Shown here in pieces: positions 1 to 9,294 of a DNA stretch of 64,000 nt; the first letter of the stretch is position 1; each line of letters starts with the position of its first letter. The DNA is from Closterium sp. Naga37s-1. Lineage: Eukaryota; Streptophyta; Zygnematophyceae; Desmidiales; Closteriaceae. The notes below the pieces were generated by a model, which did no database searches, was not told where the DNA came from, and was given only the letters and a program-made list of their open reading frames with translations. A program made the translations under genes and the position numbers. The stretch lies in contig CANJKZ010001112.1 in the NCBI GenBank assembly GCA_947471745.1, positions 906,001-970,000 on the forward strand, given 5' to 3'.

Positions 1-189
1 CATAGTTACAAATGGTTGAGTGAGGTGGTACTCATAGTGAGATCTACTCATAGAGATGTGCTCATAGTGAGATGTCCTCATATTGGGTCTTTATTGTCAG
101 ATGTGCTTTTACTGAGATGTGCTTACAGTGAAGGTTGGGTGTGTTTCATCACGTCATGCACACGCCATTCCCACTCCTCATCCCGCCCT

Positions 190-900
190 CCCTCCCATTC
201 ACTTCATGAGCAGGCTGTCTGGTCTGGATCAGTCTCACTTCTAGTCCATTCCCCTTCCCCATTCCCCTTGACCAAGCATCCCAACGCATTAAACACAGAG
301 GTCACAGTGGTTCGGGGGCGCACCTGCTCTCCCTGTACAGCCCAACGCATCGGGGTGGCTATGGCGGACACCACCTGCAGGAGCGTGCTGTCTGGTTCGG
401 GGGCTCTCTACCCACCTTTCTTTACTGCCTTCCCCCACGTGCCCCTCCATCCGCCCCACATTACAGCCCAGCGCATCAGACATAGAGGTGGCATTGGTGA
501 AACACCACCAGCAGGAGCACACAGTCTGATTCGGGGGCTCACTCATCATCTCAGTACTGTGTCCCACCACCTGCAGGAGCACGCTGTCTGGTTCGAGGGC
601 TCTCTACCCACCTTTCCTTACTGCCTATCCCCCACGTGCCCCTCCATCCTCCCACCCTTACAGCCCAGGGCATCGGACACAGAGGTCACAATGGTCTCAC
701 TCACACCATCTGCAGGAGCGTGCCGTCTGGTTCACAGTCTCACTTCTCACCTTTTCTATCGTCTACCGCCCTCCTCCCCCTTCACCCTCTTCCCCTGTAC
801 AGCCCAAGGGATTGGACATAGAGGTCGCGGTGGTCTCCCACCATGTGCGGGAGCATGCCGTCTGGTTCAAGGGCTCTGTTGTCGCCTCCTCCCCGGGTTT
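190..900. repeat. Degenerate tandem repeat block
   Basis: A module recurs imperfectly at about 277, 337, 463, 660 and 798. It contains 'acagcccarcgcatcgg', then 'agaggtcacartgg', then 'cctgcaggagcgtgctgtc', then a pyrimidine-rich stretch. The spacing varies between about 60 and 200 bp. Several reading frames stay open only because the units are poor in stop codons. No known protein family is recognisable, so I read it as an old satellite-like repeat. Confidence 0.6.
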
Positions 901-1030
901 CCAAGGGATAAGCTCTGTGTCTGGTAATCCAGTGTGTTTAGTTGTCGTCTCGTCACCGGTTTTCCAAGGAGTGAGCAACATCACCATGCTTCAGATTTCT
1001 CTTTATATCTTTTGGTGGTCTCCTCCTCTC

Positions 1031-1202
1031 CAAGATGACAACGATTTGGCAGAGGCTCAAATTGTACCCTGTTTGCCTTTCCATCGGTTTCGTTGTCAAC
1101 TTTTTCTTTAGGCCATGTAGGTCTTGTTCTCTGTTTGGCATCTCTCTTTGTGCATCCCGCACCAGGTGTGCACCACACGGGCTGCTTATTGGAGCATGGA
1201 CC
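1031..1202. repeat. Tandem repeat unit, left of copia A1
   Basis: This unit ends in 'caccaggtgtgcaccac' followed by 'gctgcttattggagcatgg'. A diverged copy lies at about 8511-8680, on the other side of copia A1. Without A1 the two units would be adjacent tandem copies of roughly 165 bp, so the element landed inside a tandem repeat. Confidence 0.6.
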
Positions 1203-1328
1203 TGTGAAGAAATGAGGAATGAATGAACTAGCAAGAAGGTGGGTACAAGTAGGAAAACCTAAAAGTGTTGTACCCCATATTGTCTACCCCACTACAGCCT
1301 ACACAGACTATAGCATATGAGTTTGACA
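1203..1328 (-). repeat. 3' LTR of copia A1
   Basis: 126 bp. In element orientation it begins TGTCAAACTC and ends TTCTTCACA, with TG..CA termini. It is preceded by a short G-rich tract (CTATGGGGGTG) that serves as polypurine tract. Identical to 8380-8505. Confidence 0.93.
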
Positions 1329-1525
1329 CACCCCCATAGGCAAAGTGGGGGAGAACAAGAGGTCACAAGACCAGTCAAGCAAAGCAAAGCAAACTCAGGG
1401 TGGATCACAACGTCACCACACATTCCGAGCACAAGTTCAAGGCCACAAGGCCAGTTCACATGCAAGTTCATATATAAAGGTAAACAAGCAAGTGCAGGTA
1501 TAGAAAGATCACAGTACAAGCAAGG

Positions 1526-4500
1526 TCAAGAAGTGAGCAAGTGAGGCCAAGTAGGCACAAGACCTAGCATCGTACAGAAGCGCTGATGATCACAAGGCGG
1601 AAGTGCCTTGGTAAAGATATCAGCAGTGTTGGCCTCAGAGGCCACGTAAGCAAGGCGCAGCTGACCACGCTGCTGCAGCTCACGAGCAAGGAAGTAGCGA
1701 AGAGCAATGTGCTTCGTTCTGTGCTCCCGACACAAGGCCAGCATGGCCTTGTTGTCTACGTACAGAACTGGAGGAGAACGAGGCGGTGCTCCTAGGTCAG
1801 TCAGCAGGTAGGTGAGCCAGCGTAGCTCCTGTGCAGCCATGGCCCCCGCGTAGATCTCAGCCTCACAGCTGGAGCCGAGAACAGAAGACGAGCGGGTAGA
1901 CCGCCACGAAACAGAGCCGGAACCAAGGCTGAAGGTGTAACCCTGTGACGACCGCTGCGTAGCCTGGTCGTCAGCCCAAGAAGCGTCTGCGTGACCTGTG
2001 AGGACCACTGGACGTCGCCCTCCAAGCACTAGCCCCATGCCCGACGTACTGCACAAGTAGCGCAACACCCTCTTCACTGCAGCCATGTGCTCTGGTCGGT
2101 GTCTCCCAGGAGCAACATAACGTGCCAAGATGCTAAGAGGGTATGCAAGGTCAGGTCGTGTGCAGGTCATCAGGTACATGAGGCAGCCAACAAGCTTTGG
2201 GTACGGGCCACTCGGCTCTACGGACTCATCCGAAGGCAGAGCTGAGAGCGAGTGGCGAGTAGACAGAGGAGTGGCCTGAGGCGAGGAGTACGTGAAGTCG
2301 AAGCGCTGAAGGACCTGCTGCACCATGTGTGACTGAGTCAGGGTAATGGTGCGCTGTGCTCTGTCCCGGGTGATCTGCAAGCCAAGGTAGCTGCGCAGTT
2401 CACCCAGGTCTATGCACGTGTGTCTCTTCTGCAGCTCGGACTTCACGTGGGCGAGTTCAGCAGTGGCAAAGACCAAGTCGTCGACGTACACGAGGATGTA
2501 GAACGGCGGCAAAAAGGAGTCGGTGCGCAGAAACAGTGACGGGTCGGCAGTAGAAGGAGCAAACCCAAGAGCCGCAAGTGTAGTCCTCAGTGTGTCGTGC
2601 CACTCACGGGGCGCCTGGCGGAGACCGTAGACTGGCCGCCGGAGGCTCCACTGGGTACCAGGGGGAAACGACCCAGTGAAGCCAGGTGGGCGGTGCAGCC
2701 AGATCTCCTCGTGCAGGCTGCCCTGCAGGAAAGCTGTGCTGAAGTCAAGAGAGTGAAGCTCGTAGTCGCGCTGAGCGGCTATGTGCAGCAGCACCCGAAG
2801 AGTGGTCATCTTCGGGGTGGGAGAGAAGGTCTGAAAGTAGTCAACTCCCTGCCGCTGACTGAAGCCTCGAGCCACGTAACGCGCCTTGAAGACAGGCGGA
2901 GAACCCGGCGGCCGCTTCACCCTGAAAATCCACATGCCACTGACGATGTTCGCCCCAGGTGGGGGAACCTCGTCGACGTAAGTGCCTGTGGACTTCCAGG
3001 AAGCCATCTCTGCGTCCATGGCTGACTGCCACTGTGAGGAGTAGGGACCCTCGATCGCCTCAGCGTACGATCGAGGAGTCGGGATGTCTGGTGCATCCGG
3101 GTCTCCCTCAGGGGCAATCAGCGTGGACACGAGATGAGGCAAAGCAGCAGCAAAACACTGGAACTCCTCCTGCCTGTCCTCAAGGACGTCCGTGCTAAGA
3201 GCACACTCACCCCCGACGGACGGAGGACAGACAGACTCAGACTCAGTAACAAGACTAGCAGCGTAGTCTAGACGACAGCGAGCAGCAAAGTCGACAAGCT
3301 CAGCAACCAAGGCAGACGCAGCAGTGGACTCAAAGGAAGGGTCAGTGACAACAGTAGCCAGGAGACGCGTGACACTAGGACTGGCAGCACGAAGAGAGTC
3401 AGACTCCGAGTCAGCAAGGACAGGAAGAGAGGACTCTGGAGGAGACGGCAACGGGACACGCAGATGAGCAGTGGAAGGACGCAATGCCATCTGGTGTGTG
3501 CCTGGGACCGCAGGAGGACGCGGACGCGGAGCACGACTACTAGTGCGAGCACCACGAACAGGCGACGCAGGACGAGACGCAGGCTCACGACGCTCAGCAA
3601 GACCTCCAGTAGGACCAGTGTAGGGAGAAGGAGCAGGCAGGGGGGAGGCGGGCTGTAACTGTGACCGCGACTGGACAGGTTGTGGACACTCTAAGGGAGG
3701 AGCAGGACCAGTAGAGGGCGGGAGACCAAGAACCTGCTCTAGGAGCGGAACGAAGTACGGCCGCGGCCGCGCAGCGCCTCCAGAACCAGCAGGGACAGCA
3801 CCAGTACCCCCAGCGGCAGCACCAGCGCCAGCAGCACCTCCAGCTCCAACAGCGCCAACTCCAGCACCCTCAGAAGTACCAGCGCCAGCAGCACCTCCAG
3901 CGCCAACACCCCCAGCTGCTCCAGCTCCAGCAGCTCCAGCAGCTCCAGCTCCAGCAGGACTGTCAGCTCCAGTACCGCCAGCAGCTCCAGCAGTACCTCC
4001 AGCAGGACCAACTCCAGTAGCCCCAGCAGCACCCCCAGTCCCAGCAGCTCCAGTACCGTCAGTACGAGCACCTCCAGGACCAGCAGCAACAGTAGCACCT
4101 CCAGCTCCAGCAGCACGGCTCCAGCGCCGGGCAAACCACTCGCGCAGCTCCTGCGGAGAGGGTGGCTCCCGCCTCGACGAAGCACCGCCAGAGGCCACAC
4201 GAGCAGACCTAGCACCCCCAGGCTCCGCACCCCCAGGCTCCGCACCCCCAGGCTCAGCACCCCCAGGCTCCACACCCCCAGGCTCAGCATCCCCAGACCC
4301 GGCACCCGCAGGCTCAGCACCCCTAGACTCAGCACCCCCAGGCTCCGCACCCCCAGGCTCAGCACCCCCAGACCCGGCACCCGCAGGCTCAGCACCCCTA
4401 GCAGCACCAGAGTCAGCAGCTACCTCGACAGGCTCGACTGCGTCTACCTGGGACACACCTGACGGGGCAGGACCCTGAGGGGGGAGAGGGTCTACCGGGG

Positions 4501-7429
4501 GAGGACCTGGCGCAAGGAAGAGCGGCGGCGGGGGGAGGGGCGCAGTGCGGTAGGGGAAGAGACGGTAGTAAGGCACCGACTCGTCAAAGGTGACGTCCTG
4601 GGAGGACAGAACACGGCGCGAGGTGGGGTGGTAAAACTGCCAACCAGGCGCGTCAGGGGGGAAGCCAAGGAAGACGCAGGGAACAGCACGGGGGGACAGC
4701 TTGTCCGCAGACAAGTCGCGGACAAACGCCCGAGATCCCCAGACACGAAACGCAGACGCATCGCCAACCTTCCCCGTCCACCGCAAGGTGGGGGAGGTCC
4801 CTGGCAAGGAGACCCGGGGCTGAAGGTTGAGCTGATGCGCTGCGTACTGAACCGCAAACGGCCACAGAAAATGGGGAGTAGCCGCATGGATCATGGACGT
4901 ACGAGCGACGTCCATGACCATGCCAATGCGGTGCTCAGCAATCCCATTTTGCTGTGGAGAGGCCGGAAGCGTGAAGGTCTGGCGGATGCCCTGTGCACGA
5001 CAGAAGGCTCCCAGACGGGCAGAGGAAAACTCCCCGCCTCTGTCAGAGTGCAGACGCAGAACACGAAAGTCCGAGCCGAAACTCTCTCTGAGCTGGAGAC
5101 GAGCCGCACGGATCCAGTCGATCAACACCTCAGTGACGTCACCCTTGCTGCGCAAGGGGAACACCGTGGTGTAACGCGAGTAGTCGTCAACCACCAACAG
5201 GAAGTAACGCTCGTGACCCTGGCCACGGACGCGGGCGGGGCCCCACACGTCCATGTGAAGAGTCTGCAGGGGAGCCTCTGTCGGAGGAAACTCGGAGGAG
5301 TGAGGGGTGGCGCGCTGCCGCCCCTCGACGCAGGGAACGCAGGTAGGGGCAGGCCCCGGAGGGAGGGGAGGGAGGGACCGGGGGAGACCAGAGACAAGGA
5401 CACGGGAGGCCATGCCTCGGAGACGAGGCAGGGAGGGGTGGCCAAGGCGGTGGTGCCAAAGGAGAGTCTGGTGGGACAGGAGACGACACGAGCAGGGAGC
5501 AGACTCAGGACCAGACCTGGACGCTGCAGCAAACACCTGACTCGACGCAGCTACCTGACCTGACTCAGCAACCGGAGGAGACTCAGTAGTCAGTGTGTAC
5601 AGGCTCGACCCCGGCCGACGGGTAAACGTGGCCAAGTGTCGGCCCGTCCGAGCACACGTACAGTGGGTCACCCGCTGACTCGCAGGAGTGAACTGGTCAA
5701 CCCCCCTATCCTGTAGATCAGCACTACTCACGAAGTTCGTAGAGAACGAGGGGAGGTAGAGACCTGACAGGGTGCCAGAGGGGGCTGCCGGACACGGTAA
5801 GACAGTGGAGAAGCGAGCAAGGACAGGACCCCCAGAGGGGTCCGCCAGGGAGACCGCAACCGGCCGACTAAGCGGCGTAAGCGTGGTGGGGTCTCGAAAG
5901 AAGGAGCGGGAAGCACACGAGTCAAGGGTGAAGGTGTGTAAGGCCTGAGCCGACGTGGTACCTGAGAGAGCAGACTCACCAGCACATGGGGCAGCAGACG
6001 CACTGGCACCTAGAGCAGCAGCCTCACCAGCACCTAGAGCAGCAGCCTCAATGCCCGGGTCAGGCGGAACACACATGTAACAGTCACCCTCATCACTATT
6101 AGACACAGCATACATGGCAGCAAGAATAGCATCATAGTCAAGATCAAAGATAGCAACCCCCGCCCTAGACAGCTCTCCCCAGCGAGGGATCTCAGTGGCG
6201 TCAGGGAACTGGTGACGCCAAGCGTCCGTCAGGCGGCCGAAGCAGCGCTGGGTGGAGTGCGAGCCCCCGCACTGCTCACCAGCGCGGTCGCCGGTACGGA
6301 GGACGTAGGTACAGGGACCAGTACCCCCACCTCGCTGACGCGCAGCGTACCACTCACGAAGCTGCTGGGGTGACGGGGTCTCACGAGTGCGCTGCTGCAG
6401 CTGGCGTGGACCACCACCGGAGCCACTCCTCTGCGTAGAGCCGCGACCAGCTCCACCGCCGCCGCCGCCGCCTCCGCCACCTCCGCCGCCTCCGCTCCCA
6501 CCGCCACCGCCGCCGCCTCCTCCGCCTCCACTGCTGCCACCGACACCTCCACCCCCGCCACCACTCCCACCACCACCCCCACCCCCTCCACTGCCTCCAC
6601 CGCCACCTCCACCGCCCCCGCCAGCCCCTCCAGCGCCCTTGCCCCCCTTGCCCTTGCCGGTGCGGCGTCTCCCGCTAGGGGCAGACGCAGCGCCGACCGA
6701 CTCGAAGCCAACGAGGTCGGCCGCAGCAGCAGAAGCAACAGAGGGCAAGAGGGGGGAGGGGGAACACCCCTCAAAGACGGGGGTACGGGGGTCACCACGA
6801 GAGGCTCCTACAGCGACTATGCTCTTCTCTGCTGCCAGGAGGCGCTCCTCGAGGAGATCAACGGTGAGTGTGGTGGGGCAAACTGAGAGGAAGTGGTCCC
6901 TGACTAAGCGAAGGGAGTCAGGGAGCCGGGTGACTATGTAGTAGAGGGTGATGTACATAGGGGGAGGGTTCTTGGCACAGAACTCAGCAGGAAGTGCAGC
7001 GCGGTAGCGAGTGTCACTAGTGCGAAGGTGCGTAATGAGGTCAGCGACTGTGGGAAAGGCAGCAAGGTCCGGGAACAGGTACGGCAGCATGAGGCGGCTA
7101 AGAGCAGCAGTGGCAGGGGAAGAGTAGCGTGCAACTACAGCGTCGTACAAGGTCTTAGCACTCTTGTACTGACTAAAGTGCGCACGCTCAGCGGTCGGTA
7201 AGTGGCGACGCACAGCAAGACGGGCAGCAGCATCGCGTGTGGCCCACTGTGAGCGAACAGTGCTCTCAGCATCAGCAGGCGGGGCAGGAGAGGCACCAGA
7301 GGTGAGATCGAACAGGGAGAGTCCGTCTGCCCTATCGCACTGTAGGAAGAGCTGGAGGTCATCGACCCAGACCTCAAAGTCAACAGCACGACCCTCAGCA
7401 TCAAAGGTAAGGACACTGGGGGTAGCCAT
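1526..7429 (-). CDS. Copia A1 gag-pol polyprotein
   Basis: A single 1967-residue frame. Gag-like N-terminus about 1-250; poly-Gly linker about 256-328; atypical zinc module C373-x13-C387-x3-H391-x4-C396; aspartic protease motif at D503, reading Asp-Ser-Cys-Ala-Ser instead of the usual Asp-Ser-Gly. Next comes the HHRLGH...C..C pre-integrase finger, then integrase with D727, D796 and E832 (exact 35-residue spacing). A Pro/Ala/Gly-rich linker with AEPGG repeats follows (about 1006-1220). Reverse transcriptase carries YVDD at 1648-1651, and RNase H ends near the C-terminus. It makes capsid and the enzymes that copy and insert the element. The start ATG at 7429 follows a long GC-rich leader. Everything but the protease triad looks functional. 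Confidence 0.93.
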   Translation of the reverse strand: MATPSVLTFDAEGRAVDFEVWVDDLQLFLQCDRADGLSLFDLTSGASPAPPADAESTVRSQWATRDAAARLAVRRHLPTAERAHFSQYKSAKTLYDAVVARYSSPATAALSRLMLPYLFPDLAAFPTVADLITHLRTSDTRYRAALPAEFCAKNPPPMYITLYYIVTRLPDSLRLVRDHFLSVCPTTLTVDLLEERLLAAEKSIVAVGASRGDPRTPVFEGCSPSPLLPSVASAAAADLVGFESVGAASAPSGRRRTGKGKGGKGAGGAGGGGGGGGGGSGGGGGGGGSGGGGGGVGGSSGGGGGGGGGGGSGGGGGGGGGGGGGGAGRGSTQRSGSGGGPRQLQQRTRETPSPQQLREWYAARQRGGGTGPCTYVLRTGDRAGEQCGGSHSTQRCFGRLTDAWRHQFPDATEIPRWGELSRAGVAIFDLDYDAILAAMYAVSNSDEGDCYMCVPPDPGIEAAALGAGEAAALGASASAAPCAGESALSGTTSAQALHTFTLDSCASRSFFRDPTTLTPLSRPVAVSLADPSGGPVLARFSTVLPCPAAPSGTLSGLYLPSFSTNFVSSADLQDRGVDQFTPASQRVTHCTCARTGRHLATFTRRPGSSLYTLTTESPPVAESGQVAASSQVFAAASRSGPESAPCSCRLLSHQTLLWHHRLGHPSLPRLRGMASRVLVSGLPRSLPPLPPGPAPTCVPCVEGRQRATPHSSEFPPTEAPLQTLHMDVWGPARVRGQGHERYFLLVVDDYSRYTTVFPLRSKGDVTEVLIDWIRAARLQLRESFGSDFRVLRLHSDRGGEFSSARLGAFCRAQGIRQTFTLPASPQQNGIAEHRIGMVMDVARTSMIHAATPHFLWPFAVQYAAHQLNLQPRVSLPGTSPTLRWTGKVGDASAFRVWGSRAFVRDLSADKLSPRAVPCVFLGFPPDAPGWQFYHPTSRRVLSSQDVTFDESVPYYRLFPYRTAPLPPPPLFLAPGPPPVDPLPPQGPAPSGVSQVDAVEPVEVAADSGAARGAEPAGAGSGGAEPGGAEPGGAESRGAEPAGAGSGDAEPGGVEPGGAEPGGAEPGGAEPGGARSARVASGGASSRREPPSPQELREWFARRWSRAAGAGGATVAAGPGGARTDGTGAAGTGGAAGATGVGPAGGTAGAAGGTGADSPAGAGAAGAAGAGAAGGVGAGGAAGAGTSEGAGVGAVGAGGAAGAGAAAGGTGAVPAGSGGAARPRPYFVPLLEQVLGLPPSTGPAPPLECPQPVQSRSQLQPASPLPAPSPYTGPTGGLAERREPASRPASPVRGARTSSRAPRPRPPAVPGTHQMALRPSTAHLRVPLPSPPESSLPVLADSESDSLRAASPSVTRLLATVVTDPSFESTAASALVAELVDFAARCRLDYAASLVTESESVCPPSVGGECALSTDVLEDRQEEFQCFAAALPHLVSTLIAPEGDPDAPDIPTPRSYAEAIEGPYSSQWQSAMDAEMASWKSTGTYVDEVPPPGANIVSGMWIFRVKRPPGSPPVFKARYVARGFSQRQGVDYFQTFSPTPKMTTLRVLLHIAAQRDYELHSLDFSTAFLQGSLHEEIWLHRPPGFTGSFPPGTQWSLRRPVYGLRQAPREWHDTLRTTLAALGFAPSTADPSLFLRTDSFLPPFYILVYVDDLVFATAELAHVKSELQKRHTCIDLGELRSYLGLQITRDRAQRTITLTQSHMVQQVLQRFDFTYSSPQATPLSTRHSLSALPSDESVEPSGPYPKLVGCLMYLMTCTRPDLAYPLSILARYVAPGRHRPEHMAAVKRVLRYLCSTSGMGLVLGGRRPVVLTGHADASWADDQATQRSSQGYTFSLGSGSVSWRSTRSSSVLGSSCEAEIYAGAMAAQELRWLTYLLTDLGAPPRSPPVLYVDNKAMLALCREHRTKHIALRYFLARELQQRGQLRLAYVASEANTADIFTKALPPCDHQRFCTMLGLVPTWPHLLTS

Positions 7430-7499
7430 GACAGCAGTGGTCTAGCAGGGAGTGCTCTCACCAGTCCGGGTGGGTAGGGCCGGGGCACGCTGGCAGGAA

Positions 7500-8240
7500 C
7501 AGTAGTAGCTCGACGGCGGCTCGGCGGCAGCGGCTCGGTAGTGGCGGCTCGACGGCGGCCTCGGCGGCTCGGCGGCTCGGTGGCTCGGCTCGGTAGCTCG
7601 GCGGCTCGGCTGCTGGGCGGCTCGGCTGCTGGGCGGCTCGGCGGCTCGGCGGTTCGGCGGCTCGGCGGTTCGGCGGCTCGGCGGCTCGGCGGCTCGGTAG
7701 CTCGGCGGCTCGGCTGCTTGGCGGCTGAAGGGGCCGTGAAGGGCGGCGACGGGGCCGCTAGAGGCGGCGACGGGGCCGCGAAGGGCGGCGACAGGGCCGC
7801 TAGAGGCGGCGACGGGGCCGCGAAGGGCGGCGATGGGGCCGCTAGAGGCGGCGACGGGGCCGCGAAGGGCGGCGACGGGGCCGCTAGAGGCGGCGACGGG
7901 GCCGCGAAGGGCGGCGACGGGGCCGCGAAGGGGCGGCGACGGGGCCGCGAAGGGGCGGCGACGGGGCCGCTAGGGGCGGCGACGGGGCCGCAAAGGGGGG
8001 CCGCGAGGGGCCTCGAAGGGCGGCGACGGGGCCGCTAGGGGCGGCGACAGGGCCGCGAAGGGGCCGCGAGGGGCCTAGAGGGGCGGCGACGGGGCCGTAA
8101 AGGGGCCGCGAGGGGCCTAGAGGGGCGGCGACGGGGCCGCAAAGGACGGCGACGGGGCCGTAAGGGGTGGCGACGGGGCCGCTAAGGGTGGCGCGAGGGG
8201 TCGTGAGAGGGGCCTCTAGGAGGGCGCGACAGGCCACTAA
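7500..8240. repeat. GC-rich tandem arrays in the A1 leader
   Basis: Two arrays lie between the primer-binding site and gag. One is an irregular 'cggcggctcgg' array (about 7500-7720). The other has a 21/42-bp period built on 'ggggccgctagaggcggcga' and 'ggggccgcgaagggcggcga' (about 7730-8170). Both lie in the untranslated leader of A1. Open frames here reflect base composition. The arrays could fold strongly in the RNA. Confidence 0.8.
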
Positions 8241-8368
8241 GGGCAGGGTACGCGACGTGAGGGCGGCCAACGGGGCGCGCCTCGGGCAGGGGCGACTCGC
8301 GCTCCGGTCAGGAAAAAAAAAGTCGATTTCAGTGGTGGGCCCTGAGAAGTGTTCCCACTAGGGAACCT

Positions 8369-8379
8369 GCTCTATACCA
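8369..8379 (-). promoter_or_regulatory. Primer-binding site of copia A1
   Basis: Immediately inside the 5' LTR the element strand reads TGGTATAGAGC. This matches the plant copia initiator tRNA-Met site TGGTATCAGAGC except for one missing base. It primes minus-strand cDNA synthesis. Confidence 0.8.
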
Positions 8380-8505
8380 TGTGAAGAAATGAGGAATGAA
8401 TGAACTAGCAAGAAGGTGGGTACAAGTAGGAAAACCTAAAAGTGTTGTACCCCATATTGTCTACCCCACTACAGCCTACACAGACTATAGCATATGAGTT
8501 TGACA
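8380..8505 (-). repeat. 5' LTR of copia A1
   Basis: 126 bp, identical to the 3' LTR at 1203-1328. It should hold the promoter of the element. Followed on the outside by the target-site duplication GGACC (8506-8510). Confidence 0.93.
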
Positions 8506-8510
8506 GGACC

Positions 8511-8680
8511 AAGCATGTGCCAAGAAAACTGGATCATCAGTGGTCGCTTGCCTCCCGTACGCATCTGCTCGTTTCAACTCATTGTGGCCTGTTTCTCTAT
8601 TTGCTCGTCCCTCTCTCTGCGCATCACGCACCAGGTGTGCACCACTCGAGCTGCTTACTTGGAGCACGGGCCTAGTGTGT
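8511..8680. repeat. Tandem repeat unit, right of copia A1
   Basis: Diverged copy of the unit at 1031-1202. It shares 'cgcaccaggtgtgcaccac' and the following 'gctgctta.ttggagca', and then continues with 'gtgtgccgag', matching the 'catgtgccaag' that follows the other unit. No gene is recognisable in it. Confidence 0.6.
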
Positions 8681-9294
8681 GCCGAGCCGAGCAAACAGAA
8701 TGATAAGTGCCTCCTTGTCGTAGCACTTGTTGATTGACACACGTAGGTTTGAAATACCATATGGTCCTGGATATAAGCACCATATGAGTGCACTTATATC
8801 AAAATGTCTTTTTTTTTTGCACTTCTAATTGAGTACCGGTAAAAGTATAAGAGCATGCGTTTGTAAAAGTATAAGAGCATACCAACTTGAAGCTCTCAAT
8901 AAGGCGAACACACACGGATGTTGTTCACATGGGGTCGTCCATGAAAACCAGGGGAAAGCGGCCGCGATTCAGTTTCCCACCCCACAATTCAGTCTATGAG
9001 CATCGAATCCTGCCAGCACTGATTCACAAATTGCCTCGCGGCCCAATCACAGATTCATGCGCTGACAGGGTGGTGTAATCAAGTCGAACCCTCTAGAAAA
9101 AGGGTGGAATATTCCCTGCCATTGCAGCGGAAAATCGTGCCACAGAGGGTCCTCTGCGATTCAGGCGGGGGTTTTCCGTCATTCATTGACGAGGACCCCG
9201 AGCTACCAAGGGATCCCCTTCGTTGCCCATTAATGCACCCAGTCTTGCAGTTTTGATTCAGTTTTTCTCTCTCTTTCGCCTGGATGCAGAAGCC
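8681..9294. other. Intergenic, no feature recognised
   Basis: Moderately AT-rich sequence between the right flank of copia A1 and the pogo-type relic. It has a T-run near 8810 and a direct repeat of 'aaaagtataagagcat' at about 8835 and 8864. I see no coding region, RNA gene or element boundary. Confidence 0.5.

Larger units (their letters stand above)
1203..8505 (-). mobile_element. Copia A1: complete, young Ty1/copia LTR retrotransposon
   Basis: The element has two 126-bp LTRs that I find identical base for base (1203-1328 and 8380-8505). It has a primer-binding site next to the right LTR and one uninterrupted gag-pol frame, and it is flanked by the perfect 5-bp duplication GGACC (1198-1202 and 8506-8510). 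Gene order is gag, protease, integrase, reverse transcriptase, RNase H, which is the Ty1/copia order. Identical LTRs imply very recent insertion. Oddities are the very short LTRs, a Cys in the protease active-site triad, and a 12-bp in-frame deletion near the RNase H end relative to copy A2. Confidence 0.95.

Noticed and set aside
6229-6941. Proline-rich and Gly/Ala-rich open frames opposite A1 gag
   Set aside because: They are antisense or shifted readings of the GC-rich poly-Gly codons of the real gag-pol frame.
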